This document shows, piece after piece, positions 7,835-13,810 of a DNA stretch of 19,579 nucleotides. The stretch spans positions 1 through 19,579 of the forward strand of contig JAQCNR010000212.1 of the NCBI GenBank assembly GCA_028274925.1, in the 5' to 3' direction. A program made the translations under genes and the position numbers. A model generated the notes under the pieces. The model searched no databases and was not told where the DNA came from. It saw only the letters and a program-made list of their open reading frames with translations. Source of the DNA: Halovenus sp. (GTDB taxonomy: Archaea; Halobacteriota; Halobacteria; Halobacteriales; Haloarculaceae). Numbering within the stretch: the first letter of the stretch is position 1; the number at the start of each line of letters is the position of its first letter.

Positions 7835-8377
7835 TTACAGGTCGGTGCGGGGGTCAGCGTCACCGACCATCTCCTCGAGCGCGGCGTCGATGTCGGTTCG
7901 GAGCGCTCGCATCTCGTCGACTAACTGGTCGTACTCCGCGGAGTCTTCCTTGTTGGAGTTTTCGAGCGCGCTCTTCTTTGCCGCGAGTCTGAAAAACTGC
8001 TGAACCTGCTCGTCGTGTTGGCTGCGCTTTTGCAGCGTCTCGACCAGTGCAAGCAGTTCGTCGTTGTCTATCGGTTTGGTTACGTAGTCGTCGAAGGGCA
8101 TCTCCACGATATCAACATCCGGTTCGACTGCGGTGAGCATCGCAACGGCCGCGGTCACGCCCCGTTCGACGAACTCGGCGAGTACCTCGTCGCCCGCCAT
8201 CCCAGGCATTCGGCGGTCGAGTAACACCACGTCGACGGCCTCGTCAATTTCTTCGAGCGCCTGCGCTCCGCTGGTTGCTACCCGTGTCTCGTACCGTGTG
8301 CCCACGACGGTTTCGTAGGCGTCTGCGAGTCCCTCCTGGTCCTCCACGATCAGCACTGTCGTCGAGTTGTCTGTCAT
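7835..8377 (-). CDS. Response regulator with receiver and HalX domains
   Basis: The 180-aa protein starts with a CheY-like receiver: acidic pair E12/D13, phospho-acceptor D54 in VLLDRRMPG, switch T82 and conserved K101 in YVTKPID. The C-terminal 115-180 is helical and charged and fits the HalX domain, found after receivers in haloarchaea and of unknown output. There is no DNA-binding HTH, so output is probably by protein contact. No histidine kinase is encoded next to it, making it an orphan regulator here. The start ATG at 8377 leaves a full receiver. Two direct copies of CACAGTTGG lie just upstream. It is divergent from the 53-aa small gene, across a 185-bp intergenic region. Confidence 0.92.
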   Translation of the reverse strand: MTDNSTTVLIVEDQEGLADAYETVVGTRYETRVATSGAQALEEIDEAVDVVLLDRRMPGMAGDEVLAEFVERGVTAAVAMLTAVEPDVDIVEMPFDDYVTKPIDNDELLALVETLQKRSQHDEQVQQFFRLAAKKSALENSNKEDSAEYDQLVDEMRALRTDIDAALEEMVGDADPRTDL

Positions 8378-8388
8378 ATGTTGGTGGT

Positions 8389-8411
8389 CACAGTTGGCGC
8401 AGCACAGTTGG
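8389..8411 (-). repeat. Direct repeats CACAGTTGG upstream of the HalX regulator
   Basis: Two exact 9-bp copies, at 8389-8397 and 8403-8411, 14 bp apart start to start, lie 12-34 bp before the start codon of the response regulator, where the minus-strand promoter must be. No clear TATA box is seen in this window, so the repeats may be activator or repressor sites. The rest of 8412-8531 holds nothing recognised. Confidence 0.4.
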
Positions 8412-8531
8412 ACGAGGAACTTTCAGCGATAATCTTGTTCTTATCTCGTCTCGCACCCATTCCCTGATACGTACAGTCTAGTTGTAATGATATCCACAAG
8501 TAAGTTGGGACCAATCCGAACTCGGCGGTAA

Positions 8532-8539
8532 TATTTTAT
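8532..8539 (+). promoter_or_regulatory. TATA box of the 53-aa small gene
   Basis: TATTTTAT, centred about 27 nt upstream of the ATG at 8563, is one of the strongest TATA-like sequences in the window and sits at the leaderless distance. Confidence 0.6.
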
Positions 8540-8562
8540 TCACCGACAGGTAACAGACATCT

Positions 8563-8724
8563 ATGCCCATCATGTCGAGCGACGACTTCTCCATTCACCG
8601 CGATGGCTGCGACGAAGTGGGTGATGGAATGCCGATTTCTGACCTCCCCGACGAAGTGGAGTCTATCGAGGACCTAGACTGTCCCTGCTGGAGTGAAATC
8701 GACTCGTTAGCCGAGATCTCCTGA
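8563..8724 (+). CDS. Small acidic protein with a CPC motif (53 aa)
   Basis: An open frame of 54 codons including the TGA stop gives a 53-aa protein with 16 Asp/Glu and one Arg, fitting the haloarchaeal proteome. It holds three cysteines: C16, C40 and C42, the last two in DCPCWSE, so metal or disulfide chemistry is conceivable. There is no membrane segment. Support for a real gene comes from the TATA box 27 nt before the ATG, the acidic composition and the long stop-free frame. An internal ATG at 8572 is a possible second start. No family is recognised. The CysD-like gene begins 103 bp downstream with its own promoter, so co-transcription is not required. Confidence 0.55.
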   Translation: MPIMSSDDFSIHRDGCDEVGDGMPISDLPDEVESIEDLDCPCWSEIDSLAEIS

Positions 8725-8791
8725 CTGGTGGACTGGCGTTGCTCGTGTGGGTTCCGAACACGGGAATTGCTCGCTCGGAGAACTCGAAAAG

Positions 8792-8799
8792 TACTTATT
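8792..8799 (+). promoter_or_regulatory. TATA box of the CysD-like gene
   Basis: TACTTATT is centred about 32 nt upstream of the ATG at 8828, giving a transcript start a few bases before the codon. It argues for 8828 over the in-frame GTG at 8747, which lies upstream of this box. Confidence 0.55.
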
Positions 8800-8805
8800 G
8801 CACAC

Positions 8806-8825
8806 TCTAATTACATCTAATTACA
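8806..8825 (+). repeat. Exact 10-bp tandem repeat between TATA box and start codon
   Basis: TCTAATTACA occurs twice back to back (8806-8815 and 8816-8825), two bases before the ATG at 8828. A 10-bp period places both copies on the same face of the helix, and the position spans the expected transcription start, which suits a repressor site. The binding protein is unknown. Confidence 0.5.
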
Positions 8826-8827
8826 TT

Positions 8828-9805
8828 ATGCCAGAGCAATCTGACTTCCCAGAGTACCTGGACGTCGATTACGACGCCGGTGAGGGCGAAGACCCGGCCG
8901 ACTACCCGGGTATCGAGGACAAAATTGAGAAAGCAATCGAGGTAACCCGCCAGGGTCTCGACGAGTACGAGAACCCGGTTGTCATGTGGACTGGTGGAAA
9001 AGACTCGACGCTCACGCTGTACTTCATCAAGGAGGTCGCCGAGAAGTTCGACCTTGAGGTCCCGCCAGCAGTCTTCATCGACCACTTCCAGCACTTCGAC
9101 GACCTGCACGACTTCGTCGAGAAGTGGGCCGACGAGTGGGACCTCGAAGTCATCTACGCGCGCAACGAGGACGTTGGTAGCTACGTCGACGAGCACGGAC
9201 TGACCCCCGGCGACGACATCCCAGTTGACGAACTGTCCGAACACAACCAGCACCACATCCGCAACCTGCTGGAGTACGAGGAAGACACCTTCCCGTTCCT
9301 GCTCGACACCTACGTCGGCAACCACCTGCTCAAGACGGTGGCGCTCAACGACGCCCTCGAGGAGTACGATGTCGACGGCGTCATCTCGGGCGTTCGCTGG
9401 GACGAGCAGGAAGCCCGTGCCGACGAGACGTTCTTCTCGCCGCGTCACGACCCGGACATCTACCCACCGCACGACCGCGTCCAGCCGATTCTGCAGTTCG
9501 CGGAGCCTGATGTGTGGGAGGCCTTCTGGCACTTCGTCGTCCCCGAAACCGTCGAGGGCTACCCAGACGACGGCTACGTCCCGCAGGCTGACGACGACCT
9601 GCCGGGCGACCTGACAAAAGAGGACACTCCTGTGAGTCCGAAGTACTTCGCCGGCTTCCGCTCACTGGGCAGCGAAGTCAGCACGGACAAATCCGCCGAA
9701 GAGCCTGCTTGGCTGCAGGACATGGCCAACACCACCGAGCGCGCGGGCCGCGCCCAGGACAAAGAGGACCTGATGGAGCGCCTGCGCGACCTCGGCTACA
9801 TGTAA
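8828..9805 (+). CDS. PP-loop ATPase of the PAPS reductase / CysD (sulfate adenylyltransferase subunit 2) type
   Basis: The 325-aa protein carries the PP-loop motif TGGKDS (55-60) used by ATP pyrophosphatases to bind and split ATP. The region after it (DHFQHFDDLHDFVEKW) and the C-terminal block (FRSLGSE, then TTERAGRAQDKEDLMERLRDLGYM as two adjoining parts) resemble CysD, the ATP-sulfurylase small subunit, more than CysH. The cysteine pair of CysH-type reductases is absent, which argues against a PAPS reductase. No CysN partner is encoded in the window. A role in sulfate activation or another adenylation/thiolation step is likely; exact substrate is open. Start 8828 follows a TATA box. A T-rich terminator lies immediately after the stop, and a small membrane-protein gene converges on it. 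Confidence 0.82.
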   Translation: MPEQSDFPEYLDVDYDAGEGEDPADYPGIEDKIEKAIEVTRQGLDEYENPVVMWTGGKDSTLTLYFIKEVAEKFDLEVPPAVFIDHFQHFDDLHDFVEKWADEWDLEVIYARNEDVGSYVDEHGLTPGDDIPVDELSEHNQHHIRNLLEYEEDTFPFLLDTYVGNHLLKTVALNDALEEYDVDGVISGVRWDEQEARADETFFSPRHDPDIYPPHDRVQPILQFAEPDVWEAFWHFVVPETVEGYPDDGYVPQADDDLPGDLTKEDTPVSPKYFAGFRSLGSEVSTDKSAEEPAWLQDMANTTERAGRAQDKEDLMERLRDLGYM

Positions 9806-9826
9806 ACAGGCGCTCGCAGGTTTTTG
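9806..9826 (+). terminator. T-tract terminator after the CysD-like gene
   Basis: The 21 bp between the convergent genes ends in a GG followed by TTTTT (9821-9825). A T-run after a GC-rich stretch is the usual archaeal termination signal. Confidence 0.5.
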
Positions 9827-10039
9827 TCAGGCCGTCGCGTCGTAAAATTGCGACGCAGCGACCAGAAATCCGATTATCGCGGTGATGAACCCGACTGCAC
9901 CGATAGCGAGTGCGCCGATTTGGAAGAGTACCCCCTCGAGACGCACCGACGCGACAACGATGAACACAGTCGTGACGAACACAATTAGTGTGAGAATCCG
10001 GGCGAATCGCCCGGTGTCAACTGTGGCGTTACCGGACAT
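9827..10039 (-). CDS. Small two-helix membrane protein (70 aa)
   Basis: The product has two strong hydrophobic segments at about 12-34 and 37-66 and a short polar N terminus. Its start overlaps the end of the upstream minus-strand gene by 11 bp, so the two are almost certainly translated from one mRNA and may form one membrane complex. No family is recognised. The two-gene unit has its promoter at about 10313-10318. Confidence 0.72.
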   Translation of the reverse strand: MSGNATVDTGRFARILTLIVFVTTVFIVVASVRLEGVLFQIGALAIGAVGFITAIIGFLVAASQFYDATA

Positions 10040-10289
10040 ACTTTTGTAGTTCTTTGAGAACGCCCTCGTAGTCCTCGTCCCGCGCCGAGCCGCCCAGCGA
10101 GTGGATCGACTGACAGATCCACATTCCCGAGGTGAAATTCACGAACGCGACAAACGAGACGAGTCCGATATCGCCCCTCACGAACAACCCAGTGACGACT
10201 GCGCCGATGAAGGTGGCTGCCATAATTCCGTGTGTCAGGATTGACCGAGTCCCGAAGTCTGTAAGCGGATTATCTGATGCAGTTGACAT
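10029..10289 (-). CDS. Small two-helix membrane protein (86 aa)
   Basis: First gene of a two-gene minus-strand operon with the 70-aa protein. Hydrophobic segments lie at about 17-39 and 41-65, followed by a charged, cytoplasm-type tail (SARDEDYEGVLKELQKYVR). The middle contains a WICQSIHSLGG segment with one cysteine. Family not recognised; it is not obviously an antiporter or respiratory subunit. The ATG at 10289 has a TATA-like CTTATG on the minus strand about 25 nt upstream, supporting a leaderless transcript. Confidence 0.75.
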   Translation of the reverse strand: MSTASDNPLTDFGTRSILTHGIMAATFIGAVVTGLFVRGDIGLVSFVAFVNFTSGMWICQSIHSLGGSARDEDYEGVLKELQKYVR

Positions 10290-10312
10290 TGTTATTCGTT
10301 AGTCTGAACGAA

Positions 10313-10318
10313 CATAAG
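10313..10318 (-). promoter_or_regulatory. TATA box of the 86-aa/70-aa membrane protein operon
   Basis: CTTATG on the minus strand (CATAAG as written) is centred about 26 nt from the start at 10289. Confidence 0.45.
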
Positions 10319-10341
10319 CCCACGCACATCCGACTGAAACA

Positions 10342-10347
10342 TTATAT
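10342..10347 (+). promoter_or_regulatory. TATA box of the 37-aa membrane peptide gene
   Basis: TTATAT is centred about 29 nt before the ATG at 10374, the distance seen at other leaderless genes here. It is divergent from the box at 10313-10318, and both promoters sit within 35 bp. Confidence 0.55.
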
Positions 10348-10373
10348 CGCTGGCGACCACAGATAGTAGTACA

Positions 10374-10487
10374 ATGGGTTCACTTAGCCTGAGCAGCGAG
10401 CAACGGTTCGCCGTAGTAATGGTCGTGCTGTCGATGCTCATCTTTATCGCGGTTCGCAGAGCCGAACGTCAGAGCCTGATTGAGTGA
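10374..10487 (+). CDS. Single-helix micro-membrane protein (37 aa)
   Basis: A 38-codon frame (with TGA) encodes MGSLSLSSEQRF, a hydrophobic helix at about 12-27 (FAVVMVVLSMLIFIAV) and a basic RRAERQ tail. By the positive-inside rule the C terminus should face the cytoplasm. The evidence for a real gene is the well-placed TATA box, the ATG start, and the typical helix-plus-basic-flank design. It is too short for family recognition. It lies divergently from the 86-aa membrane gene and 91 bp before the 79-aa one. Confidence 0.5.
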   Translation: MGSLSLSSEQRFAVVMVVLSMLIFIAVRRAERQSLIE

Positions 10488-10578
10488 GGTCGTGTCAGAA
10501 TGCCGGACTGCTGGCGCTCCCAGTTGTCGGGATTGCACGCATGAAAACTGATATGGTTGTTCAATCGTAAATAAAATT

Positions 10579-10818
10579 GTGACAGAATCAACAGACGAAT
10601 CGGCAGCGGAAGCGGTTGAAGAGATCGACACTGGTGGACTCGGACCTGCTGTGCTGGCATCGGTGGGGTCAGTTATGCTGGCGCTGTACTTCTATTATGT
10701 CCGAGGAGACAAACAGCGTGGCCAGTTTGTCGGCCTCTGGCCAGTCACGATACTCGCCCTCGCGTCGTATTTCAAACTGAACGAAATTCGAGAAGCACTG
10801 GCCAAGGCCCAAAACTAA
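10579..10818 (+). CDS. Small membrane protein with acidic N terminus (79 aa)
   Basis: GTG start. The first 18 residues are acidic (eight Asp/Glu), followed by a hydrophobic helix (about 21-42) ending in YYVRGDKQRG and a second shorter one (about 50-66, LWPVTILALASYF). No family is recognised. The AT-rich segment just before the GTG (10566-10578) is too close to act as a leaderless TATA box; a weak GATATGG at about 10550 is better placed. The haloarchaeal acidic composition supports the reading frame. Confidence 0.65.
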   Translation: MTESTDESAAEAVEEIDTGGLGPAVLASVGSVMLALYFYYVRGDKQRGQFVGLWPVTILALASYFKLNEIREALAKAQN

Positions 10819-10919
10819 ACTCAAGTCCCGAGGGCCACACCTCCCAGTTTTTGCGGCGACCACATCAGAAAGTGCTGACTCCGTTTACACTGCAGCGCCC
10901 GTCGGTCACAGTCACGTGC
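10819..10919. other. Short intergenic stretch
   Basis: Between the converging 79-aa and 34-aa genes. Nothing recognised; a plus-strand open frame from 10851 lacks a promoter and haloarchaeal composition and is not called. Confidence 0.4.
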
Positions 10920-11024
10920 TCAGCTTCTCTGTCGCTTCCATGCGGGATAAATCTCAGCGAGGGCGACTACACTGATGGTAATACCAGCTGCGATAAGCAT
11001 CCTATCTATCTCAGTATCGTCCAT
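10920..11024 (-). CDS. Single-helix micro-membrane protein (34 aa)
   Basis: A 35-codon minus-strand frame starting with ATG at 11024 and stopping with TGA at 10922-10920. It encodes an acidic start (MDDTEIDR), one hydrophobic helix at about 9-29 (MLIAAGITISVVALAEIYPAW) and a basic end (KRQRS), a classical Nout-Cin design. TTATTT on the minus strand lies 28 nt before the ATG, the ideal leaderless position. Together these make it a credible small gene in spite of its size. It converges with the 79-aa membrane gene and lies 61 bp downstream of the peroxiredoxin gene on the same strand. Confidence 0.5.
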   Translation of the reverse strand: MDDTEIDRMLIAAGITISVVALAEIYPAWKRQRS

Positions 11025-11049
11025 ACACGTTTTCAGGGCCTGTACTATC

Positions 11050-11055
11050 AAATAA
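11050..11055 (-). promoter_or_regulatory. TATA box of the 34-aa membrane peptide gene
   Basis: TTATTT on the minus strand, centred 28 nt upstream of the ATG at 11024. Confidence 0.5.
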
Positions 11056-11084
11056 GTTGACGTCAGGAAGGGATGACAAGGTAG

Positions 11085-11564
11085 CTACTGCTCGCGCACA
11101 ACTCCGAGAATCTCCTCGTAGTCGGGTTCGTTGGTCGGGTCATCAGCAACCCAGTCGTAGACGATTGTGCCATCGTTGTCGACCACGAACACCGCACGGT
11201 TGGCATTGCCGTACAGGCCGAGGTCGGCAATATCCATTTCCACCCCGTAGGCCCGGATTGCCTCGCCGGACATGTCGCTGACGAGGTCGAACTCGATACC
11301 GTGTTCTTCTCTGAACGCCCCCTGACTGAACGGCGAGTCTGCGCTGAGTCCAATAATCGTCGCACCTGCGTCCTCGAAGGCGTCGAGATGGCCTTGGAAT
11401 GCGACCATCTCGTTGGTGCACGGTGGGGTAAAGGCACCGGGGAAGGTAGCGAGGACGATTGGACCGTCCCCGATGTGGTCGGCAAGGTCGAACGGTTCGT
11501 GGTCGCTCGTTCCAACGGTCGCGGTGAATGTCGGTGCGTCGTCGCCAGTTTGTGGTGTTGTCAT
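11085..11564 (-). CDS. 1-Cys peroxiredoxin (AhpC/TSA, BCP-like)
   Basis: A 159-aa thioredoxin-fold peroxidase that reduces hydrogen peroxide and organic hydroperoxides in the cytoplasm. The active-site motif is PGAFTPPC, with Pro42, Thr46 and the peroxidatic Cys49; the supporting arginine is probably Arg123. C49 is the only cysteine, so there is no resolving cysteine within the chain and an external thiol is needed. Length is normal. The ATG at 11564 is supported by a minus-strand TTTTAA 28 nt upstream. It is transcribed alone; the next gene upstream on the strand begins at 13020. Confidence 0.93.
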   Translation of the reverse strand: MTTPQTGDDAPTFTATVGTSDHEPFDLADHIGDGPIVLATFPGAFTPPCTNEMVAFQGHLDAFEDAGATIIGLSADSPFSQGAFREEHGIEFDLVSDMSGEAIRAYGVEMDIADLGLYGNANRAVFVVDNDGTIVYDWVADDPTNEPDYEEILGVVREQ

Positions 11565-11589
11565 AGTTGATATATCGGCCGCACACTAG

Positions 11590-11595
11590 TTAAAA
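11590..11595 (-). promoter_or_regulatory. TATA box of the peroxiredoxin gene
   Basis: TTTTAA on the minus strand, centred about 28 nt from the start at 11564. The rest of the gap to 11751 shows no gene or clear repeat. Confidence 0.55.
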
Positions 11596-11751
11596 CTGAA
11601 GCCGAACGAATATGATTCAGGCGAATTTGCGGCCCAAGCGAAGGACAACACGACGCCCAGGCCAGTGCGTATCTGCTCGCAGCGGTTCGACCCAGCCCAG
11701 TTGGCAGTGCTGGTGAACCAGACGTGTCGGGCCAAAACGCAGCCGTCAGGG

Positions 11752-13020
11752 TTAGTCGGACGACTCGTCGTATTCGCCGACGGTAATCGCAAACTCCGCG
11801 TCACGGAGACGGTCAGCCAGTGGTTCGCCAATCGCCGACGCAGGTGTCAGAACACCGCCGGACAGTGGTGAGTCAACTTCATCGCGCAGGAGACAGACCG
11901 CGGATTCAGCGAGCATTCGAGCAGTTGCGCCGTAGCCCGGATCGCGGTTTGCTCCGACGACCGACTCGACAACAAAGGGCCCATCCTCGGCGGTGCCGCG
12001 GCCGAGTGCTCGCACTGTAAAGCGGCCGTTTTCCATCTGCTTTTCCGACGGCCCTTCGCCCGGGTCAGGGAAGACGAACTGTTCGAGTGCCGACCGCGTT
12101 GGTCCGAAGGACATCCCGAGGGTAAACAGCCCCAATCCACCAGTCACAACTCCCGCGGCGGTTGCGCCGCCGATACCCCGCCCGGTTGGGATGACCTCAG
12201 AGCAGCGGAATTCCCTGCCGTAGGGATAGTCAAGCAGGGCGTTACTTCGGCGGATAATCCGCTCGTTGACTGCCGCCATCGGTGACGGTGCCGTCCACGC
12301 TCCGCGAAGGTCGTCTTCTTTGAAGGTGCGTTGCTCGCCACGGTCCACGCCCTCTCGCTCTCCCGGCGGCGCTAACGAATACGGATTCCGCATCGTCTCC
12401 CGCGCCTCGGGGTCGGTGGACGCAGCCTCGAACATCTCACTCGCGCTTGCGAGCGTGCCGCCACTGACGCCGCCGCTCGTGTCCTCGACGTAGAGCCGAA
12501 TCGTCTCGCAGGGTGCCCCGAACTCCTCGCGTGCGTAGTTCTGTGCGAGCAGCGTCGACAGGTCGTGGGGAACCGAGTCGAATCCGCAACTGTTGACGAT
12601 ACGGGCGTCGTTCTCGACAGCGCGGTCGTGATACTCGTCCACAATCTCACGCACCCACGTGACCTCACCGGTCAGGTCACAGTAGTCTGTCCCGGCCTCG
12701 ACGCAGGCCTCGACCAGTGGTGTCCCGTATTTGGTGTACGGGCCGACGGTCGTACAAACGACTGCTGTATTCTCGGCAATCTCGACCAGACTCTCTTCGT
12801 CTGTTGCGTCACCGAGAACGATGGGGACGTCGTCCCAGTCGTCATTCTCGGCCTGCAAGTCTACGGCCACGTGTTCTAGCTTTCGCTCGTTTCGGCCGCC
12901 AATCGCTAGCGCAAGCTCTGCTGGACCGTACCGCTCGGTGAGATACTCGGCAACGAGTTCGCCGGCAACGCCGGTGGCACCCCACACGACGATATCGCAC
13001 TCCGGATCATCCTCTGGCAT
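11752..13020 (-). CDS. Saccharopine-dehydrogenase-like NAD(P)-binding oxidoreductase
   Basis: The 422-aa protein begins with a Rossmann motif (VVWGATGVAGELVAEYL, glycines at about 14, 17, 20) and a TVGPYTKYG segment typical of the saccharopine-dehydrogenase-like family that includes the mycobacterial trans-acting enoyl reductase. GGVSGGTLAS appears near residue 205 and a glycine-rich hydrophobic segment near 285-305 (GRGIGGATAAGVVTGGLGLF) as in those relatives. In such proteins the substrate is usually a lipid-linked or unsaturated chain; a role in haloarchaeal lipid reduction is an inference only. Start ATG 13020 has a minus-strand TTTAGC about 27-30 nt upstream. The C-terminal 40 residues are well conserved in style (LLRDEVD, GEPLADRL). 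Confidence 0.82.
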   Translation of the reverse strand: MPEDDPECDIVVWGATGVAGELVAEYLTERYGPAELALAIGGRNERKLEHVAVDLQAENDDWDDVPIVLGDATDEESLVEIAENTAVVCTTVGPYTKYGTPLVEACVEAGTDYCDLTGEVTWVREIVDEYHDRAVENDARIVNSCGFDSVPHDLSTLLAQNYAREEFGAPCETIRLYVEDTSGGVSGGTLASASEMFEAASTDPEARETMRNPYSLAPPGEREGVDRGEQRTFKEDDLRGAWTAPSPMAAVNERIIRRSNALLDYPYGREFRCSEVIPTGRGIGGATAAGVVTGGLGLFTLGMSFGPTRSALEQFVFPDPGEGPSEKQMENGRFTVRALGRGTAEDGPFVVESVVGANRDPGYGATARMLAESAVCLLRDEVDSPLSGGVLTPASAIGEPLADRLRDAEFAITVGEYDESSD

Positions 13021-13142
13021 GTGTACTGTTCCGTAATTGAACGGTCAGCCGCTAAACGATTGTGAAACGGAACCACGACTGGGGCTGGTCGGATGCGCGA
13101 TGTATCGCTCCCTGAGATAAAATTTGCTACCCCTGACCGCCG

Positions 13143-13424
13143 CTACTCAGCTTCGTCTACGACCGGAATCTCGACCCCGTCCGAACACTGTTCGGTCTCA
13201 CCGGCTCGCTGCCCGCCATCAGGAAGCGGTTTCTTCTCGTCTAATTTCGCCTCGACGCCGTCCAGAGCAGCCCCGGTGAGATAGCCAACTGCGCCGCCAA
13301 ATCCGGAGGTGAGGCCGGTCGTCACTGGCCCGACCCGTCCCCCTGCTGCTGCTCCGATTCGTGCGCCCGTCTTGGCGAGTGAACGTGCGTTCTCGTTGTT
13401 CTCGTTCGAGTGTTTTCGACGCAT
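13143..13424 (-). CDS. Small glycine-zipper protein (93 aa)
   Basis: After a basic N terminus (MRRKHSNENNENARS) comes a glycine/alanine-rich stretch at about 20-55 with GxxxG spacing (GARIGAAAGG, GFGGAVGYLTGAALDG), which could be a membrane-associating glycine zipper, then an acidic tail with one cysteine. The ATG at 13424 is preferred to the preceding TTG codon because a minus-strand TATA box lies 27 nt upstream. No named family is recognised; bacterial glycine-zipper proteins are often membrane stress factors, but that link is weak here. Confidence 0.65.
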   Translation of the reverse strand: MRRKHSNENNENARSLAKTGARIGAAAGGRVGPVTTGLTSGFGGAVGYLTGAALDGVEAKLDEKKPLPDGGQRAGETEQCSDGVEIPVVDEAE

Positions 13425-13447
13425 CAACCACAGACAAGGGCTGCTGA

Positions 13448-13455
13448 TACTTTTG
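13448..13455 (-). promoter_or_regulatory. TATA box of the glycine-zipper gene
   Basis: AAAAGTAT on the minus strand, centred 27 nt from the ATG at 13424. Confidence 0.5.
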
Positions 13456-13482
13456 TGTCATGGCGAAACCCCCGCAAGACGC

Positions 13483-13695
13483 CTAGCGCTCTTTTCGTGG
13501 GTCTCGTACCAATTCGTACAATCCAGTCCCTTCGTGTCGTTTTTCGACATATTCTGCGGCAAGGAGCACGTTGAGTCGATTATGAATGTGTTGGCGAGAA
13601 TACGTCAACTCTTCGGCCAGATAGCCGACCGTACAACGACCATCGGCCAACATCTCCACAATAGCGCAATCGGCTTCGGTTAGGTCTACGGACAC
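13483..13695 (-). CDS. Small winged helix-turn-helix regulator (70 aa)
   Basis: GTG start. The chain is essentially a single winged-helix DNA-binding domain: helices around residues 5-17, 21-29 (TVGYLAEEL) and the recognition helix 31-43 (YSRQHIHNRLNVL), then a wing (YVEKRHEGTGLYELV). This is the MarR/ArsR-like layout common among haloarchaeal stand-alone HTH proteins. No ligand-binding domain is present, so it probably acts as a dimer or with a partner. A minus-strand promoter (AGTAATACC near 13723-13730) with the tandem ACTTTCTA repeat just upstream serves it. It is divergent from the HNH nuclease gene and could regulate the shared intergenic region. Confidence 0.8.
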   Translation of the reverse strand: MSVDLTEADCAIVEMLADGRCTVGYLAEELTYSRQHIHNRLNVLLAAEYVEKRHEGTGLYELVRDPRKER

Positions 13696-13728
13696 AGTAC
13701 CTGTTCACTCACGATGGCCGCAGGTATT

Positions 13729-13744
13729 ACTTTCTAACTTTCTA
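13729..13744 (-). repeat. Tandem 8-bp repeat ACTTTCTA x2 upstream of the wHTH promoter
   Basis: Two exact copies, 13729-13736 and 13737-13744. On the minus strand they read TAGAAAGT twice and lie just upstream of, and touch, the putative TATA at 13723-13730, the place of a BRE/activator element. Confidence 0.45.
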
Positions 13745-13775
13745 GGCTGAGGTTACAAACACACTTTACAGATGG

Positions 13776-13783
13776 TAAAATAC
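13776..13783 (+). promoter_or_regulatory. Putative promoter of the HNH leader
   Basis: TAAAATAC would start transcription near 13806, just before the structured element at 13811. The 10-bp perfect palindrome ATGTATACAT at 13791-13800 sits between this box and the expected start, and could be an operator or a second TATA box. Confidence 0.4.
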
Positions 13784-13810
13784 AACACGAATGTATACAT
13801 ACGAGAATAG

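Noticed and set aside
8747..8827. GTG-initiated extension of the CysD-like protein
   Set aside because: It would place the start upstream of the TATA box and through the tandem repeat.
8807..9532. Minus-strand open frame opposite the CysD-like gene
   Set aside because: Valine/leucine/aspartate-rich translation typical of an antisense shadow of haloarchaeal coding sequence; no motif.
10851..11060. 69-aa plus-strand open frame
   Set aside because: Cysteine- and serine-rich, not acidic, no promoter, and it lies opposite a better-supported minus-strand small gene.
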